64,000 bases of DNA from an uncultured Castellaniella sp. (lineage in GTDB: Bacteria > Pseudomonadota > Gammaproteobacteria > Burkholderiales > Burkholderiaceae_B): NCBI RefSeq assembly GCF_937988725.1, contig NZ_CALKHS010000009.1:186001-250000 (forward strand), in the 5' to 3' direction. Both the position numbers and the translations under genes were made by a program. A model generated the notes under the pieces. The model had not been told where the DNA came from. It made no database searches and worked only from the letters and a program-made list of their open reading frames with translations. This document shows, one piece after another, positions 17,035-25,022 of the stretch (position 1 is the stretch's first letter; each line of letters opens with the position of its first letter).

Positions 17035-17946
17035 TCAATCCTGCTTCAGCACCTCGGGCTCCGGCGAATCGGTCGGGTTCGCCAGCAGCTTCTTCAGTTC
17101 CGGCGTCATGGGCCAGTTCAGGTTCACGCCCTTGGGCGGGATGGGTTGGGTGAACCATTTGACGTAGAGCTTTTCCACCTGCCCGTCCGCGATCATCGCC
17201 TTGACGGCATCGTCCACGGCCTGCTTGAAGCGGGGATCGTTCTTCGGCTCGATGATGCCGTAGGGTTCGAAGGTATAGGCGTCCTTGCTGATGCTCCAGG
17301 CCTTGGGGTCATGGGCGTTGGCCACCAGGCCGGCCAGCAGGATGCCGTCCATGAAGAAGGCGGACGCGCGGCCGTTGGCCACGGCCAGGAAGGCTTCGGC
17401 GTGGTCGCTGGCGGTGATGATCCTCATGCCCAGCCGGTCTTTGGCATTGATCTCGGTCAGCCACTTCAGGTTGGTGCTGCCCGACACCGAAATCACCGTC
17501 TTGCCCCGGAAGTCGCTCAGGTGGTGCAGATTCGATTGTTTCAGCGAGGCGAAGTGCGTCGCCGACACGAAGGTCGCCGGCGCGAAATCGACCTGCTGCT
17601 GGCGCTGAACGTTGTTCGTGTCGGGCCCGCAGGACAGATCGATGGTGCCATTGGCGATCAGGGGAATCCGCGTAGAGCCGGTGACGGGCACTTCCTTGAT
17701 ACGGATGGCGGGCAACCCCAGCTTTTTCTTCAGCGCATCGGCGATGCCGGCGCAGATGTCCATGGCATACCCGACGGACTTCTGATGATCGTCCAGATAG
17801 GAAAACGGAATCGCGGCGTCGCGGGTGCCGATGGCGATCTCGCCGGTCGACTGGATCCTGTCCAGCCTGCTGGACGCGGCGGCCTGCGCGGCGCCGCCGG
17901 CCGCCATCGCCAGGGCGGCCGCCAGGACGAGGAATGATGCTTTCAT
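17035..17946 (-). CDS. Amino-acid ABC transporter substrate-binding protein (GltI-like), orphan
   Basis: A 303-residue periplasmic binding protein of the polar amino acid (SBP type 3) family. It has a cleavable signal (MKASFLVLAAALAMAAGGAAQA), then TGEIAIGTRDAAIPFSYLDD and VGYAMDICAGIADALK, then NGTIDLSCGPDTNN, the pattern of glutamate/aspartate-type binding proteins. AGGA lies 7 nt before ATG 17946. No permease or ATPase gene is adjacent, so it either serves a transporter encoded elsewhere or acts as a sensor. A strong palindrome lies in its promoter. Confidence 0.9.
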   Translation of the reverse strand: MKASFLVLAAALAMAAGGAAQAAASSRLDRIQSTGEIAIGTRDAAIPFSYLDDHQKSVGYAMDICAGIADALKKKLGLPAIRIKEVPVTGSTRIPLIANGTIDLSCGPDTNNVQRQQQVDFAPATFVSATHFASLKQSNLHHLSDFRGKTVISVSGSTNLKWLTEINAKDRLGMRIITASDHAEAFLAVANGRASAFFMDGILLAGLVANAHDPKAWSISKDAYTFEPYGIIEPKNDPRFKQAVDDAVKAMIADGQVEKLYVKWFTQPIPPKGVNLNWPMTPELKKLLANPTDSPEPEVLKQD

Positions 17947-18017
17947 AAGGGTTCCTGCTCGAATACGGAATGTGTCGGTTTCCGCCCGCCTTATCGCGGG
18001 GGATTCTTAAAATTGTA

Positions 18018-18057
18018 GGAAATATTTGACATCCCATATATTTCCGCAGGAAATATA
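18018..18057 (-). promoter_or_regulatory. Palindromic operator-like element upstream of the orphan binding protein
   Basis: Three copies of GGAAATAT in alternating orientation (18018-18025 direct, 18038-18045 inverted, 18049-18056 direct). The last two form a perfect 9-bp inverted repeat TATATTTCC-GCA-GGAAATATA (18037-18057). On the minus strand a TACAAT -10-like hexamer (18012-18017) follows immediately with only a weak -35, which suits activator-dependent control. The regulator is unknown. Confidence 0.5.
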
Positions 18058-18106
18058 CAAATAAGCCCTGCCCGCGGCAGAAGCCTTCAAAGCCGCCGGC
18101 CGGCAC

Positions 18107-19798
18107 TCAGCTTTGACCCCCCGCCCGGAAATGCAGCCGAGCCCCCACGGGGATCTGCGCCAGGCGGTCCAGGTGCCGGCTGCGGACCACGGCGATCACG
18201 GGATAGCCGCCCGTCAGGGGATGATCGGCCAGGAACAGCACGGGCTGCCCATCGGCCGGCACCTGGATGGCGCCGACGACGGTGCCCTCGCTGGGCAGCT
18301 CCTGCGTCCTGCTGCGCGTCAGCGCCCGGGCGCCCGCCAGGCGCATGCCGACCCGGTTGGACTGCGGCGTGACCTGCCAGGCCTGGGACAGCAGCAGTTC
18401 CCGGGCCGAGGCGTCGAACCAGTCCTGGCGCGGACCCAGAACGACATCCAGAGTCACGTCATCGCCCGAGACCGGCAGGCCGCCGGCTGCGGCGTCGGGG
18501 GCCTCAGCCGATCCGGCCACCGCCGAACGCCCCGCCGCCAGCAGGTCCCCGGCCCGGATCGGAGCCGGCCCGATGCCCGCCAGCACGTCGGTGGCGCGGC
18601 TCCCCAACACGGCTTCGGTCTCCCAGCCGCCCCGCACCGCCACGTAACAGCGCACCCCGGCCCGAACCCGGCCGATGCGCAGCGCCTGACCGTCTTCCAT
18701 CGTCAGCGCGCGCTGCGCGGCGGCGGGCAGCCGCACACCGGCAGCCGTCGTCAGGGAGACCGGCGCCTGCGCGCCGGTGACGGCCACCACGGCCCGCCCC
18801 CGGCACACCAGTTCCAGGTCGCCCAGCGCGTTTTCCAGCACGGCGGCATCGGGCGCATTGCCGACCAGGCGGTTCGCCTGCCGCATCGCCGCCCGATCCA
18901 GCGCGCCTGAACGCGAGACCCCCATGCCCGTCAAGCCGGGGCGGCCCAGGTCCTGGAACAGGGTCTGAAGGCCGGCCCGCCGGACTTCCAGCCGGACGGC
19001 GGATGCCTCGTCGTCCGGCGACGCGGCGGACAGATCGGCGGAAGCGTCCAGGTTCGCGGCAGGCGCGGCGGACCGCGCGGGCGATTCGGACGCCGGCGGC
19101 TCTTCGGCCAGCCCCGCCGAAGGCGCCGACGCCAGGCTGACGGCGACGCGCGGCGCATCCAGATCGTGGAAACGCACCCGGCAGCCGGGCTGCACCAGCG
19201 CCGATTCCGCCCGGCTGAGGTCCCACATGCGGACCGGAGTGATCCCCAGCAACTGCCAGCCGCCAGGGCTGTCCGAGGGATAGACGGCGCTGAATTCCCC
19301 CGCCGCCGCCACGGAGCCCGCCGGCACGCGCGTGCGCGGGCTGGGCCGCCGGGGCAGGCCGTGAAAGCAGGCGTCGCCGCCCGTCAGATACACGAAACCG
19401 GGCGCGAAGCCGGCGAAGGCCGCCTGGAAATCGCTGCCCGTGTGGCGCTCGACGAGCTCCGCGCGCGTCATCCCCAGACGATCGGCGACCTCGTCCAGGT
19501 CCGCCCCCGTATAGCGCACGGGAATGTCCACCAGCCGCCCCGCGGCGGCATCCGCCGACGCCGCCGCGCCGCCCGCCGCCGTCCGCAGGCATCGATGCAG
19601 CCAGCGGATCACCGCCCGCGGCGGCGCCCGGTCCGGCTCGAACGCCACCAGCAGGGTGCGCGCGGCCGGCACCAGATCCGCCACCCCGGGCAGCCGGTCG
19701 GCTTCCGCCGCCCGGAACAAGGCCAGCACAGCATCCAGGGAATCCAGCTCGACCAGCAGGGCCTCGTCGCCCGCCGGCAGGAAGCGCGGTGCCGCCAT
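18107..19798 (-). CDS. 5-oxoprolinase, fused PxpB-PxpC subunits (KipI-KipA type)
   Basis: A 563-residue fusion. Residues 1 to about 215 are PxpB/KipI-like (FLPAGDEALLVEL, then GFAPGFVYLTG, RTRVPAGSVAAAGEFSAVYP, SPGGWQLLGIT). A linker of about 60 residues rich in Ala, Ser, Pro and acidic residues follows. Then comes PxpC/KipA from about residue 275 (AGLQTLFQDLGRPG, NRLVGN, CYVAVRGG, SNRVGMRL, LPSEGTVVGAIQVP, LTGGYPVIAVV). With PxpA it forms the ATP-dependent 5-oxoproline hydrolase giving glutamate. The ATG shares one base with the pxpA stop (TGATG), so the subunits are coupled. PxpB and PxpC are separate in many bacteria. Confidence 0.92.
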   Translation of the reverse strand: MAAPRFLPAGDEALLVELDSLDAVLALFRAAEADRLPGVADLVPAARTLLVAFEPDRAPPRAVIRWLHRCLRTAAGGAAASADAAAGRLVDIPVRYTGADLDEVADRLGMTRAELVERHTGSDFQAAFAGFAPGFVYLTGGDACFHGLPRRPSPRTRVPAGSVAAAGEFSAVYPSDSPGGWQLLGITPVRMWDLSRAESALVQPGCRVRFHDLDAPRVAVSLASAPSAGLAEEPPASESPARSAAPAANLDASADLSAASPDDEASAVRLEVRRAGLQTLFQDLGRPGLTGMGVSRSGALDRAAMRQANRLVGNAPDAAVLENALGDLELVCRGRAVVAVTGAQAPVSLTTAAGVRLPAAAQRALTMEDGQALRIGRVRAGVRCYVAVRGGWETEAVLGSRATDVLAGIGPAPIRAGDLLAAGRSAVAGSAEAPDAAAGGLPVSGDDVTLDVVLGPRQDWFDASARELLLSQAWQVTPQSNRVGMRLAGARALTRSRTQELPSEGTVVGAIQVPADGQPVLFLADHPLTGGYPVIAVVRSRHLDRLAQIPVGARLHFRAGGQS

Positions 19799-20562
19799 CA
19801 ATGCTCCAGCGACTCGACGAAGGGCCGCAACGTCACGCCCGCGGCATCCAGGCGGGTCCGCACGGCGCGCGCCATGTCCACCGCGCCCGGGCTGTCGCCA
19901 TGCACGCAGATGGAGTCCGCCCGCAGCCGCACCCGCGACCCGTCGATGGCCGTCAGTTCGCCCGTGCGCGTCCAGTCGAGCATGCGGTCCGCGACCTGGT
20001 CCGGATCGTGCAGGACGGCGCCGGGCTCGCGCCGCGACACCAGGACGCCCTGGGGCGTGTAGGCCCGGTCCGCGAAGGCCTCGGCCACGACCCGCAGGCC
20101 GCGCTCCCGCGCCCATTCCAGGATGGCGGACCCCGCCAGCCCCATCAGGACCAGATCCGGATCGATGCCGAGCAGCGCCGTGATCACGTCGGCGGCCTGG
20201 CGCTCATCGTGGGCGATGGTGTTGTACAGGGCGCCATGCGGCTTGACGTAGCGCACCCGGGTGCCCGCCGCGGCCGCCAGCCCCTGCAGGGCGCCGATCT
20301 GGTAGATCACGTCGGCCACCAGTTCGCGGCTGGACGGGTCCATATTGCGTCGGCCGAACCCCGCCAGGTCGGGATAGCCCACGTGGGCGCCCACCACCAC
20401 GCCCCGGGCCGCCGCGGCCCGCAGGGTGTCCAGAATGCCGGCGGGATCCCCGGCATGAAAGCCGCATGCGACGTTGGCGCTGGTGACGATGTCGAGCATG
20501 GCGGCGTCGTCGCCCATGCGCCAGGCGCCGAAGCTTTCCCCCAGATCACTGTTCAAGTCCAT
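19798..20562 (-). CDS. pxpA: 5-oxoprolinase subunit PxpA (LamB/YcsF family)
   Basis: A 254-residue protein with the family start MDLNSDLGESFGAW, then NVACGFHAGDPAGI, VGAHVGYPDLAGFGRR, VRYVKPHGALYN and DSICVHGDSPGAV, all LamB/YcsF signatures. It works with PxpBC to hydrolyse the pyroglutamate that arises from spontaneous cyclisation of glutamine or glutamate. AAGGAA lies 6 nt upstream of ATG 20562. It is first in a two-gene operon, divergent from a GntR regulator. Confidence 0.95.
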   Translation of the reverse strand: MDLNSDLGESFGAWRMGDDAAMLDIVTSANVACGFHAGDPAGILDTLRAAAARGVVVGAHVGYPDLAGFGRRNMDPSSRELVADVIYQIGALQGLAAAAGTRVRYVKPHGALYNTIAHDERQAADVITALLGIDPDLVLMGLAGSAILEWARERGLRVVAEAFADRAYTPQGVLVSRREPGAVLHDPDQVADRMLDWTRTGELTAIDGSRVRLRADSICVHGDSPGAVDMARAVRTRLDAAGVTLRPFVESLEH

Positions 20563-20593
20563 GATGTTTCCTTATCATTCCAAGCAACGCGAC

Positions 20594-20610
20594 GGATTGT
20601 TGAGCAATCC
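20594..20610. promoter_or_regulatory. Candidate GntR operator between pxpA and the regulator gene
   Basis: Inverted repeat GGATTG-TTGAG-CAATCC in the 101-bp divergent intergenic region. The inner sequence TTGAGCAATC (20600-20609) recurs with one change as TTGAACAATC (21401-21410) upstream of the TRAP genes, which suggests one regulator for both units. Confidence 0.45.
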
Positions 20611-20663
20611 GCCCTTCCAAAAAACAATCCGCCGCCCAACCAGCCGGCGAACCAGGGGCCCTC

Positions 20664-21335
20664 ATGCAATCCCGGCATTATCCCAGCACCCTCCCGTCCC
20701 TGAGCCTGGCCGACACGGTCGCCGAGAACCTGCGCCAGCAACTGATCCAGGGCCAACTGCATGCGGGCCAGCGCCTGTCCGAAGCCAGCCTGAGCGAACA
20801 GCTGGAGGTGTCGCGCAATACCCTGCGCGAGGCTTTCCGCATCCTGGTCAAGGAAGGCCTGCTGCACCATGAGCCCAACCGCGGCGTGTCGGTCGTCGTT
20901 CCCAGCATCGCCGACATCATCGACATCTACCGGGTGCGCCGCCTGATCGAATGTCAGGCGCTGGCCCAGGCCTGGCCGCGCCATCCGGCCCACAAGCGCC
21001 TGAACCAGGCCACCGACGCCGCCCGGCGCATGCGCGAGACAGGCGACTGGCTGGGAGTCGGGTCGGCCAACATGGCGTTTCACGCCAGCATCGTCGCCCT
21101 GGCCGACAGCGCCCGCCTGTCGGCGATGTTCGCCGACATCGCCGCCGAGCTGCGGCTGGCGTTCGGCCTGCTGGACGATCCGGAATACCTGCACGCGCCT
21201 TTCGTGGACCAGAACATTCATCTGTTGAACCTGTTTGAATCCGGCGACACGGCCGCCGCCGCCCAGACACTGGAACATTACCTGATCCAGTCCGAACGCA
21301 TGGTGCTGTCGGTCTACGCCCGGCGGATCGACTGA
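20664..21335 (+). CDS. GntR family transcriptional regulator (FCD type), local to the oxoprolinase locus
   Basis: A 223-residue FadR-type regulator. The N-terminal winged helix-turn-helix (LRQQLIQGQLHAGQRLSEASLSEQLEVSRNTLREAFRIL) is followed by a helical FCD effector domain whose metal-binding His/Asp pattern is seen in FHASIVALADSARL. It starts about 100 nt from the divergent pxpA and 266 nt before a DctPQM operon, so it probably controls both in response to the imported compound, plausibly 5-oxoproline or a related acid. The ligand is inferred from context only. Confidence 0.92.
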   Translation: MQSRHYPSTLPSLSLADTVAENLRQQLIQGQLHAGQRLSEASLSEQLEVSRNTLREAFRILVKEGLLHHEPNRGVSVVVPSIADIIDIYRVRRLIECQALAQAWPRHPAHKRLNQATDAARRMRETGDWLGVGSANMAFHASIVALADSARLSAMFADIAAELRLAFGLLDDPEYLHAPFVDQNIHLLNLFESGDTAAAAQTLEHYLIQSERMVLSVYARRID

Positions 21336-21400
21336 GCCCGCGCCGACTGGAAGCGTCCCGCCGACAGGACGGAATCGCCGTGTTCATCCTTCGCACCTGA

Positions 21401-21418
21401 TTGAACAATCATATTCAA
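21401..21418. promoter_or_regulatory. Candidate operator upstream of the first TRAP operon
   Basis: Imperfect 18-bp palindrome TTGAACAATCATATTCAA (outer five pairs match), which also contains ATTG-AA-CAAT. It lies about 185 nt before dctP and shares TTGA-R-CAATC with the pxpA-gntR intergenic region. Confidence 0.4.
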
Positions 21419-21601
21419 ATGAGTGAACAAACAAAGACTATATCGTCTACAAGAATATTCTCATTGTTGAAAACCCTGATGGTCGGCGGGCGAGAGCTGC
21501 GCTACTGTTTCCCCTGGCCATTGCCTGGATCAGACCCGGCCCGCCGGCGCATGTGTTCTCCACGGCCTTGCCTCCCCGTTCACGACCCGCTAGGAGATCT
21601 G

Positions 21602-22582
21602 ATGAAACGTCGCACTTTTTTCACCGCCACCCTGGCTGCCGGCCTGGGCCTGGCGTTCAATGCCCACGCCGCCACGCAATGGGACCTGGCGTCCGCCTAT
21701 CCCGCCTTCAACTTCCATTCCCAGAACCTGGAACAGTTCTCCAAGGACGTCTCCGCCGCCACGAACGGCGATCTGAAGATCACGGTGCATTCGGGCGCCT
21801 CGCTCTTCAAGATGCCGGAAATCAAGCGCGCCGTGCAGGGCGGGCAGGCCCAGGCGGGCGAATTCTTCATGGTCAGCTTCCAGAACGAATGGCAGCCTTT
21901 CGGGCTGGACGGCCTGCCCTTCCTGGCCAGCAACTACGACCAGGCCTGGAAGCTCTACCAGGCGCAGCGCCCCGCCCTGGTCAAGAAACTGGATCAGCAA
22001 GGCATGAAGCTGCTGTATGCCGTCGCCTGGCCGCCGCAAAGCATCTACAGCAACAAGCCCATCAACTCCGTCGCCGACCTGAAGGGCATGAAATGGCGCG
22101 TCTACAGCCCGACCACGGCCCGCATCGGCGAACTGGTCGGCGCCCAGCCCGTCACCATCCAGGAAGCCGAACTCTCCCAGGCCCTGGCCACCGGGGTCAT
22201 CGAAGGCCTGATCACCTCCAGCGCCACGGGCGCCGACAACAAGCTCTACGAGCACATGAAGTACTTCACCAACGTCCAGGCCTGGATCCCCAAGAACGCG
22301 GTGGTCGTCAACAAGAAGGCCTTCGAATCCCTGCCCAAGGCTGAACAGGACGCCGTGCTGAAGGCCGCCGCCCAGGCCGAGGAACGCGGCTGGAAAGCGT
22401 CGCGCCAGGTGGACGCCGACTCCATCGCCAAACTGAAGGCCGGCGGCATGCAGATCGTCGAACCCTCGGCCGAACTGCGCGCGGGGCTGGCGAAGGTCGG
22501 CGATACGGTCATCCAGGAATGGACGGCCAAGGCGGGCGACGACGGCAAGCGGATTCTGGCCGATTACCGCGCCGGCAAATAA
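21602..22582 (+). CDS. TRAP transporter substrate-binding protein DctP (first system)
   Basis: A 326-residue periplasmic binding protein with signal peptide MKRRTFFTATLAAGLGLAFNAHA, then DctP features: MPEIKRAVQGGQAQAGEFF, LKGMKWRVYSPTTARIGELVGAQPV with the Arg that normally binds the substrate carboxylate, and QALATGVIEGLITS. AGGAGA lies 5 nt before ATG 21602; the frame is open upstream to 21401 without coding character. With the two permease genes it forms a sodium-driven organic acid importer. Neighbouring oxoprolinase genes suggest 5-oxoproline or a similar carboxylate as cargo. Confidence 0.93.
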   Translation: MKRRTFFTATLAAGLGLAFNAHAATQWDLASAYPAFNFHSQNLEQFSKDVSAATNGDLKITVHSGASLFKMPEIKRAVQGGQAQAGEFFMVSFQNEWQPFGLDGLPFLASNYDQAWKLYQAQRPALVKKLDQQGMKLLYAVAWPPQSIYSNKPINSVADLKGMKWRVYSPTTARIGELVGAQPVTIQEAELSQALATGVIEGLITSSATGADNKLYEHMKYFTNVQAWIPKNAVVVNKKAFESLPKAEQDAVLKAAAQAEERGWKASRQVDADSIAKLKAGGMQIVEPSAELRAGLAKVGDTVIQEWTAKAGDDGKRILADYRAGK

Positions 22583-22606
22583 GGTCTGACACGACAAGGA
22601 CATCCT

Positions 22607-23113
22607 ATGCGCAAATGGCTCGACCGCCTCTATGACGTCAGCGCCTGGCTGGCGGGGCTATGCATGATCCTGGTTCTTGTCGCCGTCACCTTCACCATCC
22701 TGGGCCGCCTGATCGGCTTTCCGGTCGGCGGCGTCGATTCCTACGCCGGATACGCGATGGCCGGCTCGGGGTTCCTGGCCCTGGCCAGCACCCTGAAGAA
22801 AGGCGAACACATCCGCGTCACGCTGGTGCTGGGCATGCTGCGGGGGTCCGGGCGCCGGGGGCTGGAACTGGCCGCCCTGCTGCTCGCCACCCTGCTGGCC
22901 GGCTTCCTCGCCTTCTATTCCGCGCGGCTGGTCTGGCAGTCCTGGGTCTTCCAGGACATGTCCACCGGCATCGACGCCACCCCCATGTGGATCCCGCAGA
23001 CCCTGATGGCCGTGGGCACCCTGGTGTTCTTCATCGCCTTCCTGGACGAACTCTGCCTGGAATGGCGCGGCCAGCGCGAACACGAGTCCACCGAGGACCT
23101 GCACCATGAATGA
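22607..23113 (+). CDS. TRAP transporter small permease DctQ (first system)
   Basis: A 168-residue protein with four hydrophobic segments and the DctQ pattern VAVTFTILGRLIGFPVGGVDSYAGY followed by LKKGEHIRVTL. It spans the inner membrane and supports the large permease. AAGGA precedes ATG 22607; its 3' end overlaps dctM by 8 nt. Confidence 0.92.
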   Translation: MRKWLDRLYDVSAWLAGLCMILVLVAVTFTILGRLIGFPVGGVDSYAGYAMAGSGFLALASTLKKGEHIRVTLVLGMLRGSGRRGLELAALLLATLLAGFLAFYSARLVWQSWVFQDMSTGIDATPMWIPQTLMAVGTLVFFIAFLDELCLEWRGQREHESTEDLHHE

Positions 23114-24401
23114 GATCACCGCCAGCATCGTCCTGATCGTGGTCCTGTTCGCCCTGCTGGGCGGCGGGGTCTGGGTCGGCCTGACCCTGGCCGGCGTGGC
23201 CCTGTTCGGCATGGAATTCTTTTCCGCCCGCCCGGCCGGCGACGCCATGGCCATCACCATCTGGGGCAGTTCCAGCAGCTGGACGCTGACCGCCCTGCCC
23301 CTGTTCATCTGGATGGGCGAAATCCTGTACCGCACGAACCTGTCGGAAAACCTCTTCCGGGGCCTGGCGCCCTGGGTGAACCGCCTGCCCGGGCGCCTGC
23401 TGCACACCAATGTGCTGGGCTGCACGATCTTCGCCTCGGTGTGCGGCTCGTCGGCGGCCACCTGCGTGACCGTGGGCAAGATGAACCTGCCGGAACTGCG
23501 CAAGCGCGGCTATCCCGACGCGCAGATCATCGGCTCGCTGGGCGGACCGGCCACGCTGGGGCTGCTGATCCCCCCGTCCATCATCCTCATCGTCTACGGC
23601 GTGGCGGCGGAAACCTCCATCGCCAAGCTCTTCATCGCCGGCATCATCCCGGGCCTGCTGCTGGCGGCGCTGTTCAGCGGCTGGCTGATGGGCTGGGCGC
23701 TGCTGCATCCCGACCAGGTGCCCGAAGTCGCCGCCCGGATGGGGCTGCGCGAAAAGCTGCGCGAATCGCGCCAGCTGATCCCGGTGGTGCTGCTGATCCT
23801 GGGCGTCATCGCCAGCATCTACACCGGCGTGGCCACGGCCACGGAATCCGCCGCCATCGGGGTGCTGGGCGCCTTCCTGCTGTCGGCCTGGCAGAAATCC
23901 CTGACCTGGCAGTCGTTCCGGGACGCGCTGCTGGGGGCCACGCGCCTGTACTGCATGATCGCCCTGATCCTGGCCGGCGCGGCCTTCATGACGCTGTCCA
24001 TGGGCTACATCGGCCTGCCGCGCCAGCTCGCCGAATTCGTCGGCGGACTGCAGCTGTCGCCCGCCATGCTGATCATCGCCCTGGGGCTGTTCTACATCGT
24101 GCTGGGCTGCTTTCTGGACGGCATCTCCACGATCGTCCTGACCATGGGCGTCGTGCTGCCCATCATCCAGGCGGCGGGCATCGACCCGCTGTGGTTCGGC
24201 ATCTTCCTGGTGATCACGGTGGAAACCGCGCAGATCACCCCGCCGGTGGGCTTCAACCTGTTCGTGCTGCAAAGCATGACGCGCAAGGAAATCACCTACA
24301 TCGCCCGGGTCTGCGCCCCCTATTTCAGCCTGATGATGCTGCTGCTGGTGGCGTTGTGGTTCTTCCCCGCGCTGGCGACCTGGCTGCCGTCGCACATGTA
24401 G
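23106..24401 (+). CDS. TRAP transporter large permease DctM (first system)
   Basis: A 431-residue, highly hydrophobic protein of the DctM/IT superfamily, with CGSSAATCVTVGKMNLPELRKRGY, LGLLIPPSIILIVYG and TPPVGFNLFVLQSMT, motifs of the sodium- and substrate-binding elevator domains. It carries out proton- or sodium-coupled uptake of the acid delivered by DctP. The start lies inside the end of dctQ, implying coupled translation. Confidence 0.94.
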   Translation: MNEITASIVLIVVLFALLGGGVWVGLTLAGVALFGMEFFSARPAGDAMAITIWGSSSSWTLTALPLFIWMGEILYRTNLSENLFRGLAPWVNRLPGRLLHTNVLGCTIFASVCGSSAATCVTVGKMNLPELRKRGYPDAQIIGSLGGPATLGLLIPPSIILIVYGVAAETSIAKLFIAGIIPGLLLAALFSGWLMGWALLHPDQVPEVAARMGLREKLRESRQLIPVVLLILGVIASIYTGVATATESAAIGVLGAFLLSAWQKSLTWQSFRDALLGATRLYCMIALILAGAAFMTLSMGYIGLPRQLAEFVGGLQLSPAMLIIALGLFYIVLGCFLDGISTIVLTMGVVLPIIQAAGIDPLWFGIFLVITVETAQITPPVGFNLFVLQSMTRKEITYIARVCAPYFSLMMLLLVALWFFPALATWLPSHM

Positions 24402-24491
24402 CGCGCGGCGCCGGCGCCGGCGATTTGTCTTTGCCCGACGGACGTGGAATGATAACGACTTTCAATCAAATCACGTCCTGACGAGCCCACG

Positions 24492-25022
24492 ATGAAACTG
24501 CCCCTGCTGGCCGGCCTGCTGTCCATGGCCTGCCTGAGCCCCCTGGCCCAAGCGCACATCACTCTGCAAACCCCCGAAGCCGCCGTCGGCGGCCCCTACA
24601 AGGCCGTCCTGCGCGTGGGCCACGGCTGCCAGGGTTCCGACACCACGCGGGTCCGCGTCCGCATCCCCGACGGCGTGCTGGGGGTCAAGCCCCAGCCCAA
24701 GGCCGGCTGGACCCTGGAAGTGACGGACGGCAAATACGCCCAGCCCGAAACCCTGCACGGCGCCCAGGTGGATCACGGCGTGCGGGAAATCGCCTGGACC
24801 GGCGATCTGCCGGATGCCTACTACGACGAATTCACCTTCGTCGCCACCCTGGCTTCCAGCCTGAAACCCGGCCAGACCCTGTACTTCCCCGTCGTGCAGG
24901 AATGCAAGAAGGGCGTCTCCCGCTGGATCGACACCTCCGGCGCCAAGGGCGCCGACAGCCCGGCTCCCGGCGTGAAGCTGATCGCCCCTGAAAAACGCCA
25001 CGGCGACCAGCATACCCATTGA
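24492..25022 (+). CDS. YcnI family (DUF1775) copper-associated protein
   Basis: A 176-residue exported protein: signal MKLPLLAGLLSMACLSPLAQA, then mature N-terminal His (HITLQTPEAAVGGPYKAVLRVGHGC), the arrangement that binds Cu(II) in Bacillus YcnI. It ends EKRHGDQHTH, a His-rich tail. A C-terminal membrane helix, common in YcnI, is absent, so the protein is likely periplasmic. The stop overlaps the TTG start of the CopC-CopD gene, and the pair resembles the ycnI-ycnJ copper uptake module. Confidence 0.9.
   Translation: MKLPLLAGLLSMACLSPLAQAHITLQTPEAAVGGPYKAVLRVGHGCQGSDTTRVRVRIPDGVLGVKPQPKAGWTLEVTDGKYAQPETLHGAQVDHGVREIAWTGDLPDAYYDEFTFVATLASSLKPGQTLYFPVVQECKKGVSRWIDTSGAKGADSPAPGVKLIAPEKRHGDQHTH

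Noticed and set aside
24441..24480. Fur-like A/T-rich stretch before ycnI (GATAACGACTTTCAATC)
   Set aside because: Too few matches to a Fur box and no inverted symmetry.
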